Below are positions 34,790-42,900 of a stretch of DNA of 64,000 bases, in pieces. Under the pieces are notes generated by a model. The model saw nothing but the letters and a program-made list of their open reading frames with translations, was not told where the DNA came from and ran no database searches. The first letter of the stretch is position 1. Each line of letters starts with the position of its first letter. This DNA comes from Rhizorhabdus phycosphaerae (GTDB lineage: Bacteria; Pseudomonadota; Alphaproteobacteria; Sphingomonadales; Sphingomonadaceae). The translations under genes were made by a program, and so were the position numbers. The stretch covers positions 1,116,001 through 1,180,000 of the forward strand of contig NZ_CP049107.1 in the NCBI RefSeq assembly GCF_011044255.1, given 5' to 3'.

Positions 34790-35658
34790 CCGACACCGGG
34801 CTTCCCCATTTCCTGATTATCGGCGCGATGAAGGCGGCGACGAGTACGCTGCATGCGCAGCTTGGCGCACAGCCCGGCATCTTCATGGCGACGCCGAAGG
34901 AGCCCAATTTCTTCAGTGACGACGCGCAGTGGCAACGCGGGATCGATTGGTATTGCAGCCTCTTCGCAGCCGCCCCCGATGGCGCACTCCTTGGCGAAGC
35001 GAGCACCCATTATACGAAGCTGCCCGATCTTCCGCTGACCGTATCTCGCGCCAAGGCAACGCTCGCTGCGCCGCGCCTCATCTATGTGATGCGCCATCCG
35101 GTCGAGCGGCTCATCTCCCACTACAGCCATCTCTGGCTGGAAAACGGCGTCGACGAACCGCTCGAACAGGCGATCGCCAGCCGCCCCGAGCTCGTCGATT
35201 ATGGCCGATACGCCATGCAGTTGCGCCCCTGGATCGATGCCTTCGGCAAGCATGCTATTCTGCCGCTCTTCACGGAGCGGTTGGCCGCGCATCCGCAACA
35301 GGAACTGGAGCGAGCTGCCGCCTTCATCGGGCTTGGGGGCCCTGTTTCCTGGCAGGCCGATCTCGCATCACGCAATGCATCGGGCCTGCGGTTGCGCGAC
35401 GCCCCTTGGCGCGACCGCATCGTTGATCATCCGCTCCTGGCGACGATACGCCGAACGATGATTCCGCAGTCCGTCCGCGATCGAGTCAAGCGCCGCTGGC
35501 AGATGCCCGCCCGGCCTACAGTTTCCGCAGAGGCCCGCACCAGCCTCGCCCGAACCTTCGATCCTGACCTTGATTCATTGGGGGAAATGCTGGGCTGTCG
35601 ACTCGATTGCGCAAATTTCGTCAGCGTCGTGAAGGAAAAACCCCTCGACTGGGCCTGA
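34786..35658 (+). CDS. PAPS-dependent sulfotransferase domain protein
   Basis: 290 residues. The 5'-phosphosulfate loop is in FLIIGAMKAATSTLHAQL (near residue 8), and the 3'-phosphate-binding motif is RLIYVMRHPVERLISHYSH (near 96). The start is TTG 34786 overlapping the glycosyltransferase stop; no in-frame ATG precedes the P-loop closely. Coupling to a GT2 suggests it sulfates the sugar that enzyme adds to a surface glycan. The specific acceptor cannot be read from sequence. It converges with proC, 2 bp apart. Confidence 0.85.
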   Translation: MTDTGLPHFLIIGAMKAATSTLHAQLGAQPGIFMATPKEPNFFSDDAQWQRGIDWYCSLFAAAPDGALLGEASTHYTKLPDLPLTVSRAKATLAAPRLIYVMRHPVERLISHYSHLWLENGVDEPLEQAIASRPELVDYGRYAMQLRPWIDAFGKHAILPLFTERLAAHPQQELERAAAFIGLGGPVSWQADLASRNASGLRLRDAPWRDRIVDHPLLATIRRTMIPQSVRDRVKRRWQMPARPTVSAEARTSLARTFDPDLDSLGEMLGCRLDCANFVSVVKEKPLDWA

Positions 35659-35660
35659 CC

Positions 35661-36467
35661 TCAGGCCTTGCGCGCGGCGGCGGCCATTTCGGCGTTGCGC
35701 TTCGCGGATGCGGCGAGTGTTTCGCGTAGCAGCGCCCTCAGCCTGTCATCGGCATCCAGGACGTTGAGCCCTTCGCGCGTGCTGCCGCCAGGGCTGGCGA
35801 CACGGTCGGCCAGCACGTCCGGCCCTTCCTCGGACGCCGCCGCGAGCAGCCCCGATCCCTTGACCGTCGCTGTGGCAAGCCTGAGCGCCTGATCGGCGGG
35901 CAGGCCCAGAGCTTCGCCCGCCTGCGCCATCGCCTCGATGAAACGGAACAGAAAGCCGGGACCACAACCCGACAGGGCGGTGACGGCATCGAACAGCGCC
36001 TCGTCGCCGATCCACTCGACCAGCCCGAGGGGCGCGACGAGCGCCGCCGCTTCGGCACGGATGGCGTCCGGTGCATCGGCCGAATAGAGCGCGGTCACGC
36101 CTTCGCCGATCGACACGGGAAGGTTGGGCATGGCGCGCACCGTGGATGCCGCTCCAAAACCGTCGCTCAGCGTCCTGGTCTCGACACCGGCAAGAATCGA
36201 CAGCAGCAGGCGCGGAGAGCGCTGCTTGTCCGAGAAGCTTGGCGTCACCGCATCCAGCTGCTGCGGCTTGACCGCCAGCACGAGAATGTCGGGCCCGTCG
36301 CCCGTCGTCGGCAGCTCACGGAACAGATCGACGCCCGCCGGAACCTCCGGAACAAACGGATCGATCACCGTGATCTTCCCGTCGAAGCCCGCTGCCAGCC
36401 AGCCGCGCAGCATCGCCCCGCCCATATTGCCGGCGCCGACGAGCCATAGACTCTTCGTCGTCGCCAT
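35661..36467 (-). CDS. proC: Pyrroline-5-carboxylate reductase
   Basis: Last step of proline synthesis, NADPH-dependent. 268 residues with an N-terminal Rossmann motif LVGAGNMGGAMLRGWLAAGF and the family C-terminal signature region (GSGLLAAASEEGPDVLADRVASPGGSTREGLNVL). ATG 36467 lies four bases after the YbjN stop, consistent with an operon. Complete and normal length. Confidence 0.95.
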   Translation of the reverse strand: MATTKSLWLVGAGNMGGAMLRGWLAAGFDGKITVIDPFVPEVPAGVDLFRELPTTGDGPDILVLAVKPQQLDAVTPSFSDKQRSPRLLLSILAGVETRTLSDGFGAASTVRAMPNLPVSIGEGVTALYSADAPDAIRAEAAALVAPLGLVEWIGDEALFDAVTALSGCGPGFLFRFIEAMAQAGEALGLPADQALRLATATVKGSGLLAAASEEGPDVLADRVASPGGSTREGLNVLDADDRLRALLRETLAASAKRNAEMAAAARKA

Positions 36468-36471
36468 GGCG

Positions 36472-36984
36472 TCAGGCCTCGCCCTGCGTATCGATCATAG
36501 CGGCCGCGATCGCTTCCTGCGGCGTCTTGTCGCTCCACAGCACGAACTGGAACACCGGATAGAAGCGTTCGCACTCGTCGATGCCCGCCTCGATCAGCGT
36601 CTCGGCCTGGTCGAGACCCAGCGTCGCATCGCCCGACTGGCTGTCGAGCAGCGCCGCATGGCGGAACAGCACCATCGACGAACTGGTCCACATCTCGAAA
36701 TGGCCAAGCCAGAGCTGTTCGTTGATCAGCCCCATCGTCTCATACATCGCGCCCCGCTTGTCGGCGGTCACGCGAATATCGGGCAGGACGAGAAACTGCA
36801 GGACGCGGTCTTCTTCGCGCCAGACGGCGCGCAGCTCATATTGCGCCCAGCTCCCCTGGAACTGCGCTACGATCTCTTCATCGCCCGCACGCTGATAATC
36901 CCATCCACGCGCAGAGAAATAATGTTCGAGCATATCGATCGGCGCGCTTGCGTCTCGCGCGGACTCGAAATCATCGACGTCCAT
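36472..36984 (-). CDS. YbjN domain-containing protein
   Basis: 170 residues; SAPIDMLEHYFSARGWDYQRAGDEEIVAQFQGSWAQYELRAVWREEDRVLQFL fits the YbjN/DUF1790 fold related to type III chaperones. The C-terminus is acidic and Ala-rich. ATG 36984 is preferred over GTG 37008. It is in the run tlyA-tspO-ubiK-ybjN-proC; YbjN-like genes commonly precede proC in sphingomonads (general recollection). Function unknown. Confidence 0.8.
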   Translation of the reverse strand: MDVDDFESARDASAPIDMLEHYFSARGWDYQRAGDEEIVAQFQGSWAQYELRAVWREEDRVLQFLVLPDIRVTADKRGAMYETMGLINEQLWLGHFEMWTSSSMVLFRHAALLDSQSGDATLGLDQAETLIEAGIDECERFYPVFQFVLWSDKTPQEAIAAAMIDTQGEA

Positions 36985-37079
36985 CAGGGGCTGTACTCCG
37001 TTGCCCACCAGAGGGTCACTCCGTGGCTCGGAATGCCGTTCAGTTCAACCCGCAAGGGTCATAAAGCTGTGGATAGCTG

Positions 37080-37337
37080 TCAGGGCTTTGCCGTACCGGC
37101 AGCCGCCTCCAGCGCGGCGATGCGCGCCTTAAGCTCCTCGGCTTCGTCGCGCGCTGCGGCCGCCATCGCCTTCACAGCCTCGAATTCCTCGCGGCTTACG
37201 AAGTCCATGCCCGCAATCCACTCGCGCGTCCGCTCCTTGAAAGCGGACTCGGCTTCGCGGCCGACGCCGGCCAGCGTACCCGCCGCGCCGTTCATCAGCT
37301 TGACGAAATCGTCGAAGAGGCGGTTTTCAGACTGCAT
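37080..37337 (-). CDS. ubiK: UbiK-type ubiquinone accessory factor (BMFP domain)
   Basis: 85 residues: an amphipathic N-terminal membrane-fusogenic helix (FDDFVKLMNGAAGTLAGVGREAESAFKERTREWI) and a C-terminal coiled coil (EAVKAMAAAARDEAEELKARIAALEAA). UbiK homologues help assemble the ubiquinone complex. ATG 37337 has GAGGA upstream; TTG at 37343 is less likely. It lies 58 bp downstream of tspO and upstream of ybjN on the same strand. Confidence 0.87.
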   Translation of the reverse strand: MQSENRLFDDFVKLMNGAAGTLAGVGREAESAFKERTREWIAGMDFVSREEFEAVKAMAAAARDEAEELKARIAALEAAAGTAKP

Positions 37338-37395
37338 GATCAATTCCTCGCCAGACCGCGCAACGCGGCATCATTCCAAACCGCGCGTCGCGGCA

Positions 37396-37956
37396 TCACT
37401 CTATGACTATCTGGGTGGTACCGCCATTTGAAACAAGGGCGCCGCCGCTCGGATTGAGTTCGTGGATCTGCCAGTTGAGCGTACCGGCAAAGACGAGCCA
37501 GCCCAGATAAGGCAGCATCAATATGCCCGCGACCGGCCGAATCCGCCAGAACAGCCAGGTCGCGGCCGACGCCCATAGGAAGATGAACAGGATCAGCCCG
37601 AAGGCGAGCATGATCCGGTACATCGCGAAAAAGACCGGCGACCAGGCCAGGTTCAGCGCCAGTTGGATCAAGAACAGGGCGATCGCGACGCCCCTGCCTT
37701 TGGCGCCACGCGCATTGAGGATCATCGAGAATGCGACACCCATAAGGACGTAGAGGATCGTCCACGCCAGCCCAAAGGCCCAGCCAGGCGGCATCAGGGC
37801 CGGCTTTTCCAGCATGTCATACCACGGATTGCCCATGCCCGCCCCCGATCCCCGGCCGGATATGGTACCGAGCAGGACGATCGCGGGCACCGTGACCAGC
37901 GCCCAGCGTATCCAAGACATCCGCAACTGGCCCGCCGACGCAATCTCACCCATCAT
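37396..37956 (-). CDS. TspO/MBR family membrane protein
   Basis: 186 residues with five predicted TM helices. NPWYDMLEKPALMPPGWAFGLAWTILYVLMGVA and LNLAWSPVFFAMYRIMLAF are the TspO/peripheral benzodiazepine receptor signature. Likely binds tetrapyrroles in the membrane. The C-terminal tail after GTLNWQIHELN is short and Gly/Ser-rich. The start at 37956 (GAGGAGCAGA upstream) overlaps the tlyA stop, indicating co-expression. Confidence 0.9.
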   Translation of the reverse strand: MMGEIASAGQLRMSWIRWALVTVPAIVLLGTISGRGSGAGMGNPWYDMLEKPALMPPGWAFGLAWTILYVLMGVAFSMILNARGAKGRGVAIALFLIQLALNLAWSPVFFAMYRIMLAFGLILFIFLWASAATWLFWRIRPVAGILMLPYLGWLVFAGTLNWQIHELNPSGGALVSNGGTTQIVIE

Positions 37957-38701
37957 TCTGCTCCTCGCCGGCACGGGTCGCGCCGATCAGAAATTCGACA
38001 TTGCCCTCGGGACCGGTGATCGGGCTGCGCTCGATTCCCTCGACGACCCAGCCCTGCGCATCGACCCACGCGCGGACCTCGGCACAAACGCGCTCATGGA
38101 CGGCGCTATCCCTGATCACCCCGCCCTTGCCCACCTCCTCGCGACCGGCCTCGAATTGCGGCTTGATCAGCGCTACGAGCCGACCGCCCGGCCGGACGAA
38201 GGACAGCGCCGCCGGCAGCACCTTCGCGAGCGAGATGAAGCTGGCATCGCATACGACGATGTCGATCGGCTCGGGGATATGGTCGGCTGTCAGATGCCGG
38301 GCGTTGGTCTGCTCCAGCACGACGACGCGCGGATCGGACCGCAGCTTCCACGCCAGCTGGTTCGTCCCGGAATCGACCGCATAGACGCGCGTGGCACCTC
38401 CGGCCAGCAACACATCGGTAAAGCCGCCCGTCGACGAGCCGACATCGATCGCTATCGCCCCCTCGGGCGACCAGCCGAAATGGGTAAGGCCATGCGCCAG
38501 CTTGACCCCGCCCCGCGACACCCAGGGATGATCACGCCCGCGCAGCTCGATCGGCGCATCGGCCTTCAGCGCCTGCCCCGCCTTCTCGATCTTCCGCTCA
38601 CCGGAAAAGACAAGCCCGGCCAGGATAACCGCCTGCGCACGCGACCGGCTCTCGACGAGACCGCGATCTACGAGCAACTGGTCGGCGCGAATTGTGGTCA
38701 T
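37946..38701 (-). CDS. tlyA: TlyA family rRNA (cytidine-2'-O)-methyltransferase / hemolysin A-like
   Basis: 251 residues: an N-terminal S4 RNA-binding domain (RADQLLVDRGLVESRSRAQAVILAG) and a C-terminal FtsJ-like methyltransferase with SAM motif AIDVGSSTGGFTDVLLAGGA and IVVCDASFISL. Homologues methylate 16S and 23S rRNA; the hemolysin label is historical. ATG 38701 is used; extension to 38890 would run into non-conserved sequence. First gene of the minus-strand run preceded by tRNA-Val. Confidence 0.9.
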   Translation of the reverse strand: MTTIRADQLLVDRGLVESRSRAQAVILAGLVFSGERKIEKAGQALKADAPIELRGRDHPWVSRGGVKLAHGLTHFGWSPEGAIAIDVGSSTGGFTDVLLAGGATRVYAVDSGTNQLAWKLRSDPRVVVLEQTNARHLTADHIPEPIDIVVCDASFISLAKVLPAALSFVRPGGRLVALIKPQFEAGREEVGKGGVIRDSAVHERVCAEVRAWVDAQGWVVEGIERSPITGPEGNVEFLIGATRAGEEQNDG

Positions 38702-38966
38702 CCCAGTTCCAACAACAGATCGGAATTCCGCCGGACAGACAATTCTCCGTCCAACGAACCTTTGCACCCGACCAAGCGGCAAAAGGTGCCAGCTCAACAG
38801 CAGCCCCTTGGCATTTACAAGGAAGCCGCTGAACTCCTTCACACGATCGATAACGTCCAAAAAGATCTGGAAGGTGCTCGATCCCGCCACACTACTACAA
38901 AAATGCGCTTTTCATGGCTCATTGGTGTCAGAGCAATCTGAAGCGCTTATTCGCAGCTGATATACG

Positions 38967-39042
38967 TGGTGGGCGGTGACGGGCTCGAACCGCCGACCCT
39001 CTCGGTGTAAACGAGATGCTCTACCAACTGAGCTAACCGCCC
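38967..39042 (-). tRNA. tRNA-Val (anticodon TAC)
   Basis: 76 nt with encoded CCA. Acceptor GGGCGGT pairs with ACCGCCC, anticodon stem TCTCG/CGAGA encloses TTTACAC, and the T-arm has GGTTCGAGCC. The gene runs toward lower coordinates. The phage cassette begins on its 5' side, which is not where a tRNA 3'-end integration would leave it. Confidence 0.97.
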
Positions 39043-39138
39043 CTATCCGCTATGCCCTTAAGGTCTTTTCCGGCGCGTGCAAGAGGCAAGAGTCCCCATT
39101 TTCCACTCCTATCGGCACCTGCCATGCAGTTCCACTCC

Positions 39139-40386
39139 TCACGCGCTTGCCATGCTATAGACAAATTTAGCTATGTGCCCATTGATTGCGAACCCAGGAC
39201 TTCTGTACTGACCAAACCTAATTGTATTTAGAGATTGCGTTCCTGATATAGACCCTGATCGGGAACCCATAGAACCAAAGTTAACTGTGTAATTGTCCCA
39301 ATCATACATGATAATTACACTGATCAGATCACTAGTTCTGGGAAAACTGGATATGTCTGCAACAACGTTTGAATCTGCTTTTGCAAAGAAATTTAATGTT
39401 GTCAGCGAAGATCGATAAATCTCCAGAGAATTAGCGCCGATGCCATCATCGACGCATACAATTTCTCCATTCGCCGCCCGCGGAAAATCGCTGTTTATTG
39501 TGATACAACCCTGCCCCTCTGCCAGTATCGGGCCAGCTACGGCGGAAGGAATAACCGGCAAATCCATCATCCGCGTTACCGCCGCACCCGCCGTTGGAAT
39601 ATACGACGTCGCGAAGCCGCCCGCCTCCAGCTGATCGCCCCACAACAGCAAGCCCGACGAACCGTCGCCCGAATAGAGGTCGCTCCCATTCACTACGGCA
39701 CATCCGGTAGAGACCGACACCGTCCCCGCCGTGGCGGTGAAGCTGAGCGACACGCGATACCATCCATTGCCGGCCGGCTGAATCTGGGCGCTTGGCGTGC
39801 CGGTTCCGGAAATGCTGCCCACGCTGCCGGTCGAAAGATCGAAATAGGCCGTCGCCATGCCGCCGCACGCCAGCTTTGCCCAGCTTCGGCCGGCCGGCTT
39901 GAGGTAGACCGAGCGTGTGTGTGATCCAGCGGTAAAGGCCACGCTTTGGCTGATCAGATGATCGCCGGACGTCCCGTTTTCGACGAGCTTCACAGCGTCC
40001 GGCTCGCCACTGGGTGTCATTGCGCCGGTGGTGACGAGCGAACATCGCGTCTTCGTCCAAATCGCCGAACCGAAATCTTGCGAATGCAGCAGCATGTTGG
40101 TGCGCTGGTCCTCGACCAGCAGCCCCAGCGGTCGCAACGTCACCGGGTCGTGGCTGAAGCGCGGCTGGTTCGCGGCCACCGTCTCGATATAGCCGCTCGC
40201 GTTGACCCGCGTTGCCGACGATGCGCGGGAAAAGCTGATCCGGCTGTCGAGCGTCGAGATCGTCGTGAAGTCGAAATCGAGGACCGGCTTCGGCCCGCCT
40301 CCGGCAGGCATTCCGAGCCCACCGGCGAGTTGCATCTCGGGATGGCTCAGTCGCGCGGGCAGCATTCCGCTAGAGTCGTCGGTCAT
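39139..40386 (-). CDS. Phage head-spike/fibre domain protein (receptor-binding candidate)
   Basis: 415 residues. N-terminal stretch DFDFTTISTLDSRISFSRASSATRVNASGYIETVAANQPRF, then GLLVEDQRTNMLLHSQDF, is the recurrent beginning of phage head-spike and fibre-like proteins. The rest is beta-rich and resembles carbohydrate-binding jelly rolls (SVYLKPAGRSWAKLACGG, GWYRVSLSFTATAGTVSVSTG). It ends the cassette and probably contacts the host surface. The AT content rises toward the 3' end (39139-39480), which may be recombined tip sequence. The start overlaps the Rz1 stop. Confidence 0.75.
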   Translation of the reverse strand: MTDDSSGMLPARLSHPEMQLAGGLGMPAGGGPKPVLDFDFTTISTLDSRISFSRASSATRVNASGYIETVAANQPRFSHDPVTLRPLGLLVEDQRTNMLLHSQDFGSAIWTKTRCSLVTTGAMTPSGEPDAVKLVENGTSGDHLISQSVAFTAGSHTRSVYLKPAGRSWAKLACGGMATAYFDLSTGSVGSISGTGTPSAQIQPAGNGWYRVSLSFTATAGTVSVSTGCAVVNGSDLYSGDGSSGLLLWGDQLEAGGFATSYIPTAGAAVTRMMDLPVIPSAVAGPILAEGQGCITINSDFPRAANGEIVCVDDGIGANSLEIYRSSLTTLNFFAKADSNVVADISSFPRTSDLISVIIMYDWDNYTVNFGSMGSRSGSISGTQSLNTIRFGQYRSPGFAINGHIAKFVYSMASA

Positions 40387-40637
40387 CGTTCATCTTTCCT
40401 GGTGGCGCCCCAAGCGTCGACGGTGGCGCGATGTCGGCCGGCGCATTCGGCGTAAGCGAGCAGGAGGTCAGCCTCCCAGATGGCCCTCTCCGGGTCGATC
40501 GGCGGCACCGGCTGGACCGCCATGCACGGGCTCGCCAGATTGGCCGGCAGCGGCGGCATTGGCGCGGGCGCGGGCGTCCTCGAGCAGGCGCAGCACGTCA
40601 GGCCGCACAGCACAATCTGCAGATACCGGAATGTCAT
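40383..40637 (-). CDS. Rz1-like outer-membrane spanin lipoprotein
   Basis: 84 residues with a signal sequence and a cysteine cluster (GLTCCAC) serving as lipobox, followed by a proline-rich SRTPAPAPMPPLPANL segment typical of Rz1 lipoproteins. It is encoded in a different frame overlapping the 3' half of the Rz gene (170 nt), the classic nested-spanin layout. The exact lipidation Cys is ambiguous. The stop overlaps the spike ATG. Confidence 0.75.
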   Translation of the reverse strand: MTFRYLQIVLCGLTCCACSRTPAPAPMPPLPANLASPCMAVQPVPPIDPERAIWEADLLLAYAECAGRHRATVDAWGATRKDER

Positions 40638-40878
40638 GATAGGCCTCCCTGATGAGAGCGCGGCTCTGGGGACGCAGCGCTTCCAGCGTGCGGCGCTCGG
40701 TCTCGAAGGCCCGGGATTGCCGCTCGAGCGCCCGCTGCGCCACAGCATGGCTTTCCGCCAGCCTCGCTGCGGACCGTGCCTCGGCCCGGTCGGCGATCAG
40801 GTCGCGCACGAACCAACCGCTGCCGAACGCTCCGATCGCGGCGATGCCGGCCGCTGACAGAAAAAGCTCCGTCCTCAT
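40468..40878 (-). CDS. Rz-like inner-membrane spanin
   Basis: 136 residues with one N-terminal TM helix (LFLSAAGIAAIGAFGSGWFV), then a charged helical region (EARSAARLAESHAVAQRALERQSRAFETERRTLEALR) and a hydrophilic tail. Size, topology and position match phage Rz proteins that pair with Rz1. The ATG overlaps the upstream small membrane protein stop by ATGA. Low sequence conservation in this family, so confidence is based on architecture and neighbours. Confidence 0.75.
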   Translation of the reverse strand: MRTELFLSAAGIAAIGAFGSGWFVRDLIADRAEARSAARLAESHAVAQRALERQSRAFETERRTLEALRPQSRALIREAYHDIPVSADCAVRPDVLRLLEDARARANAAAAGQSGEPVHGGPAGAADRPGEGHLGG

Positions 40879-41042
40879 GCAGCCCCCTTTCCGCCGGGCG
40901 TCGGCAACAGTGCCGCGACGACACCGGCAGCGATCGCCATCCAGCTATAGGGGCTCGAAAGGGCGGCGGCTCCGGTAACGGCGGCGCCGATCGCGATCCA
41001 TGTGCCGCGCTCGCGAAGACGGCAGCGAAGATAGTCCATCAT
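40875..41042 (-). CDS. Small two-TM membrane protein, holin candidate
   Basis: 55 residues (MMDYLRCRLRERG...). Basic N-terminus, then two hydrophobic stretches (TWIAIGAAVTGAAAL and WMAIAAGVVAALL). The ATG overlaps the endolysin stop (ATGA) and its own stop overlaps the Rz start (ATGA), so it is tightly placed in a lysis cassette. Short even for a holin; the role is inferred from position and topology. Confidence 0.65.
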   Translation of the reverse strand: MMDYLRCRLRERGTWIAIGAAVTGAAALSSPYSWMAIAAGVVAALLPTPGGKGAA

Positions 41043-41524
41043 GCTTCCACCTCGGATGGCCGATCCGCGCCATCCTCTCCAGCGGGCAGGGGTTGCGGCA
41101 GCGGCACCCCCACGGGCCAGCGACAGCCCAGCACTCGGTCCCGGCTGAACTTGGCCTCGCACACGCGATTGCCCTGATTGCCCCCGATGCCCCACAGAAA
41201 GCCACGAGAGGCGCGCGTGACGAAAAACACGTGCCCGCCGCCCTGCCGGTCGAGCACGCACAGCGCGCCATAGGCGGGTGCGCAGGGGACACCCCAGTCG
41301 AGCCAGGCCTTGGCGCGATACCAGTGTCTCGGCAGGGGCAGCCCGACGCTGCGCGCGACATGTGCCACGAAGGTGCCGCACCAGGGTGTCTCGTCGTCGC
41401 TCCACCAGGCTTTGAGCCGACGCAGCCATGCCACGATCACGGGGTTGTTCTTGGGGCCGGGAATTTCGCGCACCCCTGTCAACGACAGGGCGTACGCCAT
41501 CCAGGCCAGTGCAGAATCCGGCAT
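41039..41524 (-). CDS. Endolysin-like cysteine peptidoglycan hydrolase (TIGR02594 family)
   Basis: 161 residues. The conserved start MAYALSLTGVREIPGPKNNPVIVAWL, the catalytic cysteine context DDETPWCGTFVAHVARSVGLPLP and the histidine context GGHVFFVTRASRGFLWGIGGNQGN match the TIGR02594 family of NlpC/CHAP-like lysins. No signal peptide, so it needs a holin. It lies directly upstream of the holin-like gene and Rz/Rz1 in one coupled unit. Confidence 0.85.
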   Translation of the reverse strand: MPDSALAWMAYALSLTGVREIPGPKNNPVIVAWLRRLKAWWSDDETPWCGTFVAHVARSVGLPLPRHWYRAKAWLDWGVPCAPAYGALCVLDRQGGGHVFFVTRASRGFLWGIGGNQGNRVCEAKFSRDRVLGCRWPVGVPLPQPLPAGEDGADRPSEVEA

Positions 41525-41554
41525 GCGATCTCCGATATGCGTATTTGAAATCGA

Positions 41555-41893
41555 TCAGCCGCCGGCCGCGAAAGCGGGACCGCACAGCGTCTGCGCCTGC
41601 CGCAGCGTCGGCGAATCGGGGGCCCGGGCGCTGAGGTCCGACAGCGTCAGGCGCAGGACCAACTCGTTTCTGTCACAGCGCTTTTCCAGCCGCGCAGCCT
41701 TCTCGGCGCATTCGGCATTCTCGCGCTCCAGCTTGTCGATCCGCTCCAGCGCCTGGCGCAGCAGATCCGAAGCGAGGTCGCCTGCATCCTTGCGGCGCGT
41801 GACCATCGCCGGAACGAGATAGCCCAGCGCCGCGCTGAGCAGAGTGTTTCCGCCGAGCAGCGGGATCAACCAGTCGGGCTGAGTTGTGATCAT
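41555..41893 (-). CDS. Phage membrane/coiled-coil protein of unknown function
   Basis: 112 residues: an N-terminal hydrophobic region (LIPLLGGNTLLSAALGYLVPAMV) followed by a coiled coil with regularly spaced Leu and Glu (LLRQALERIDKLERENAECAEKAARLEKRCDRNELVLRL). ATG 41893 lies one base after the Ig-like gene stop. It could be an antiholin-like or tail accessory protein; nothing in the sequence decides. Next to the lysis genes. Confidence 0.55.
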   Translation of the reverse strand: MITTQPDWLIPLLGGNTLLSAALGYLVPAMVTRRKDAGDLASDLLRQALERIDKLERENAECAEKAARLEKRCDRNELVLRLTLSDLSARAPDSPTLRQAQTLCGPAFAAGG

Positions 41894-41894
41894 C

Positions 41895-42284
41895 TCACGC
41901 GACCCGGTTGAAGCCGATGACGATCGTGCTCGACGTCGCGGTGGCGCCATTGGCATCGGTCACCTCGCAGCGCGCGGTGGTGCTTTGATATTCGCCCACC
42001 ACCATGTCGCTCCACTGGACCCGCGCCCGCTCGCTATCGGGATCGATCAGCACGGTCTTGTTGACGCCGTTCTGCCGGCTCCACGAATAGCGATAGGGCG
42101 GCGATCCGCCCGAGGCGTTCGCGTCGAAATAGCGAAAGCCGCCCCCGGGCAGCGCATCGCTCGTGCCGGACGCCGTCGAGACGTTTACCGGAACCGAACC
42201 GCCATACACCGCCGCGCTGACGCTCAACGTCGGCGCCGGTGGCGGCGGGGTCCGCGCGAGCAGCATCTGCAAAGGACCCGTCAT
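41895..42284 (-). CDS. Phage protein with Ig-like/PKD-like beta fold
   Basis: 129 residues. TLSVSAAVYGGSVPVNVSTASGTS, GGSPPYRYSWSRQNG and ARCEVTDANGATATSSTIVIGF recall a PKD/Ig-like decoration domain often found in tail or capsid proteins, including the SPPYRYSW turn. The start shares one base with the fibre-like gene stop (TAATG). A role in attachment to host or particle decoration is possible; unproven. Confidence 0.6.
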   Translation of the reverse strand: MTGPLQMLLARTPPPPAPTLSVSAAVYGGSVPVNVSTASGTSDALPGGGFRYFDANASGGSPPYRYSWSRQNGVNKTVLIDPDSERARVQWSDMVVGEYQSTTARCEVTDANGATATSSTIVIGFNRVA

Positions 42285-42859
42285 TAGGACACCCCCGCGC
42301 CGGCGACGACCCATTCGTCGGTGCCGACCTTGACGAGCGTGCACAGGCCGCGCGCACCGAGGGTGCGGCTGCCGGTGGAGGTCGCTCCCGCGAGACGAAG
42401 CGTGACCCCCGCCACCCCAGAGATGCTCCGGCTGGACGACGCATTGTTGTAGATCGAGATCGCGTCGCCCAGCGCAAAGGCGGCTGTAGCGTTGGTGGGA
42501 ACGGTTATGTCCCCCGCCGACAGCGAAAGGAGCTGCCCTACGTCGCTCAGCGATAGCGTCTGGCTGGAGGACGCGCTGCGGAGCGGGACGTTGCGATAGC
42601 CGATTTTCCGCGCAGTCCCGCCCGGGTCCTTGATCGTGGACTCCGCGCCCAGATCGGTGATCGCGCCGGTCATGGCGCCACCGCTCTTCGGCAACAGCGC
42701 CGCAACCGGCCCATCGCGCCAGGCGGCGATTTGCGCCATCAGCTCCCGAACGGCATCGTTCAGGCCGGCCGCCGGACAGCCCTCCGCGATATTGATGCCG
42801 CCAATGTCGCTATTGTTGGCGGCGACGACGTCGAACGCCGCCACGCTTGACTTGGGCAT
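42284..42859 (-). CDS. Phage tail/fibre-like structural protein
   Basis: 191 residues; begins MPKSSVAAFDVVAANNSDIGGINIAEGCPAAGLNDAVRELMAQIAAW, a common N-terminal module of podovirus tail and fibre proteins that attach to the tail hub. The following PKSGGAMTGAITDLG repeat is typical of collar or fibre proteins. A beta-rich C-terminus follows. ATG 42859 has GGAGG upstream. The fibre label is from this module; receptor specificity is unknown. Confidence 0.7.
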   Translation of the reverse strand: MPKSSVAAFDVVAANNSDIGGINIAEGCPAAGLNDAVRELMAQIAAWRDGPVAALLPKSGGAMTGAITDLGAESTIKDPGGTARKIGYRNVPLRSASSSQTLSLSDVGQLLSLSAGDITVPTNATAAFALGDAISIYNNASSSRSISGVAGVTLRLAGATSTGSRTLGARGLCTLVKVGTDEWVVAGAGVS

Positions 42860-42900
42860 GATGCCTCCATCGAAAATGAACTGTCGGGGCGAGAATGGCG

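Noticed and set aside
38702-38966. Possible short plus-strand gene between tlyA and tRNA-Val
   Set aside because: A frame with a helical-looking stretch exists, but it has no good start or ribosome site and no similarity I recognise; treated as intergenic.
38967-39042. tRNA-Val as phage attachment site
   Set aside because: The cassette lies on the 5' side of the tRNA, and no copy of the tRNA 3' end was seen near 54.5-54.7 kb (only a 7-nt match TACGTGG).
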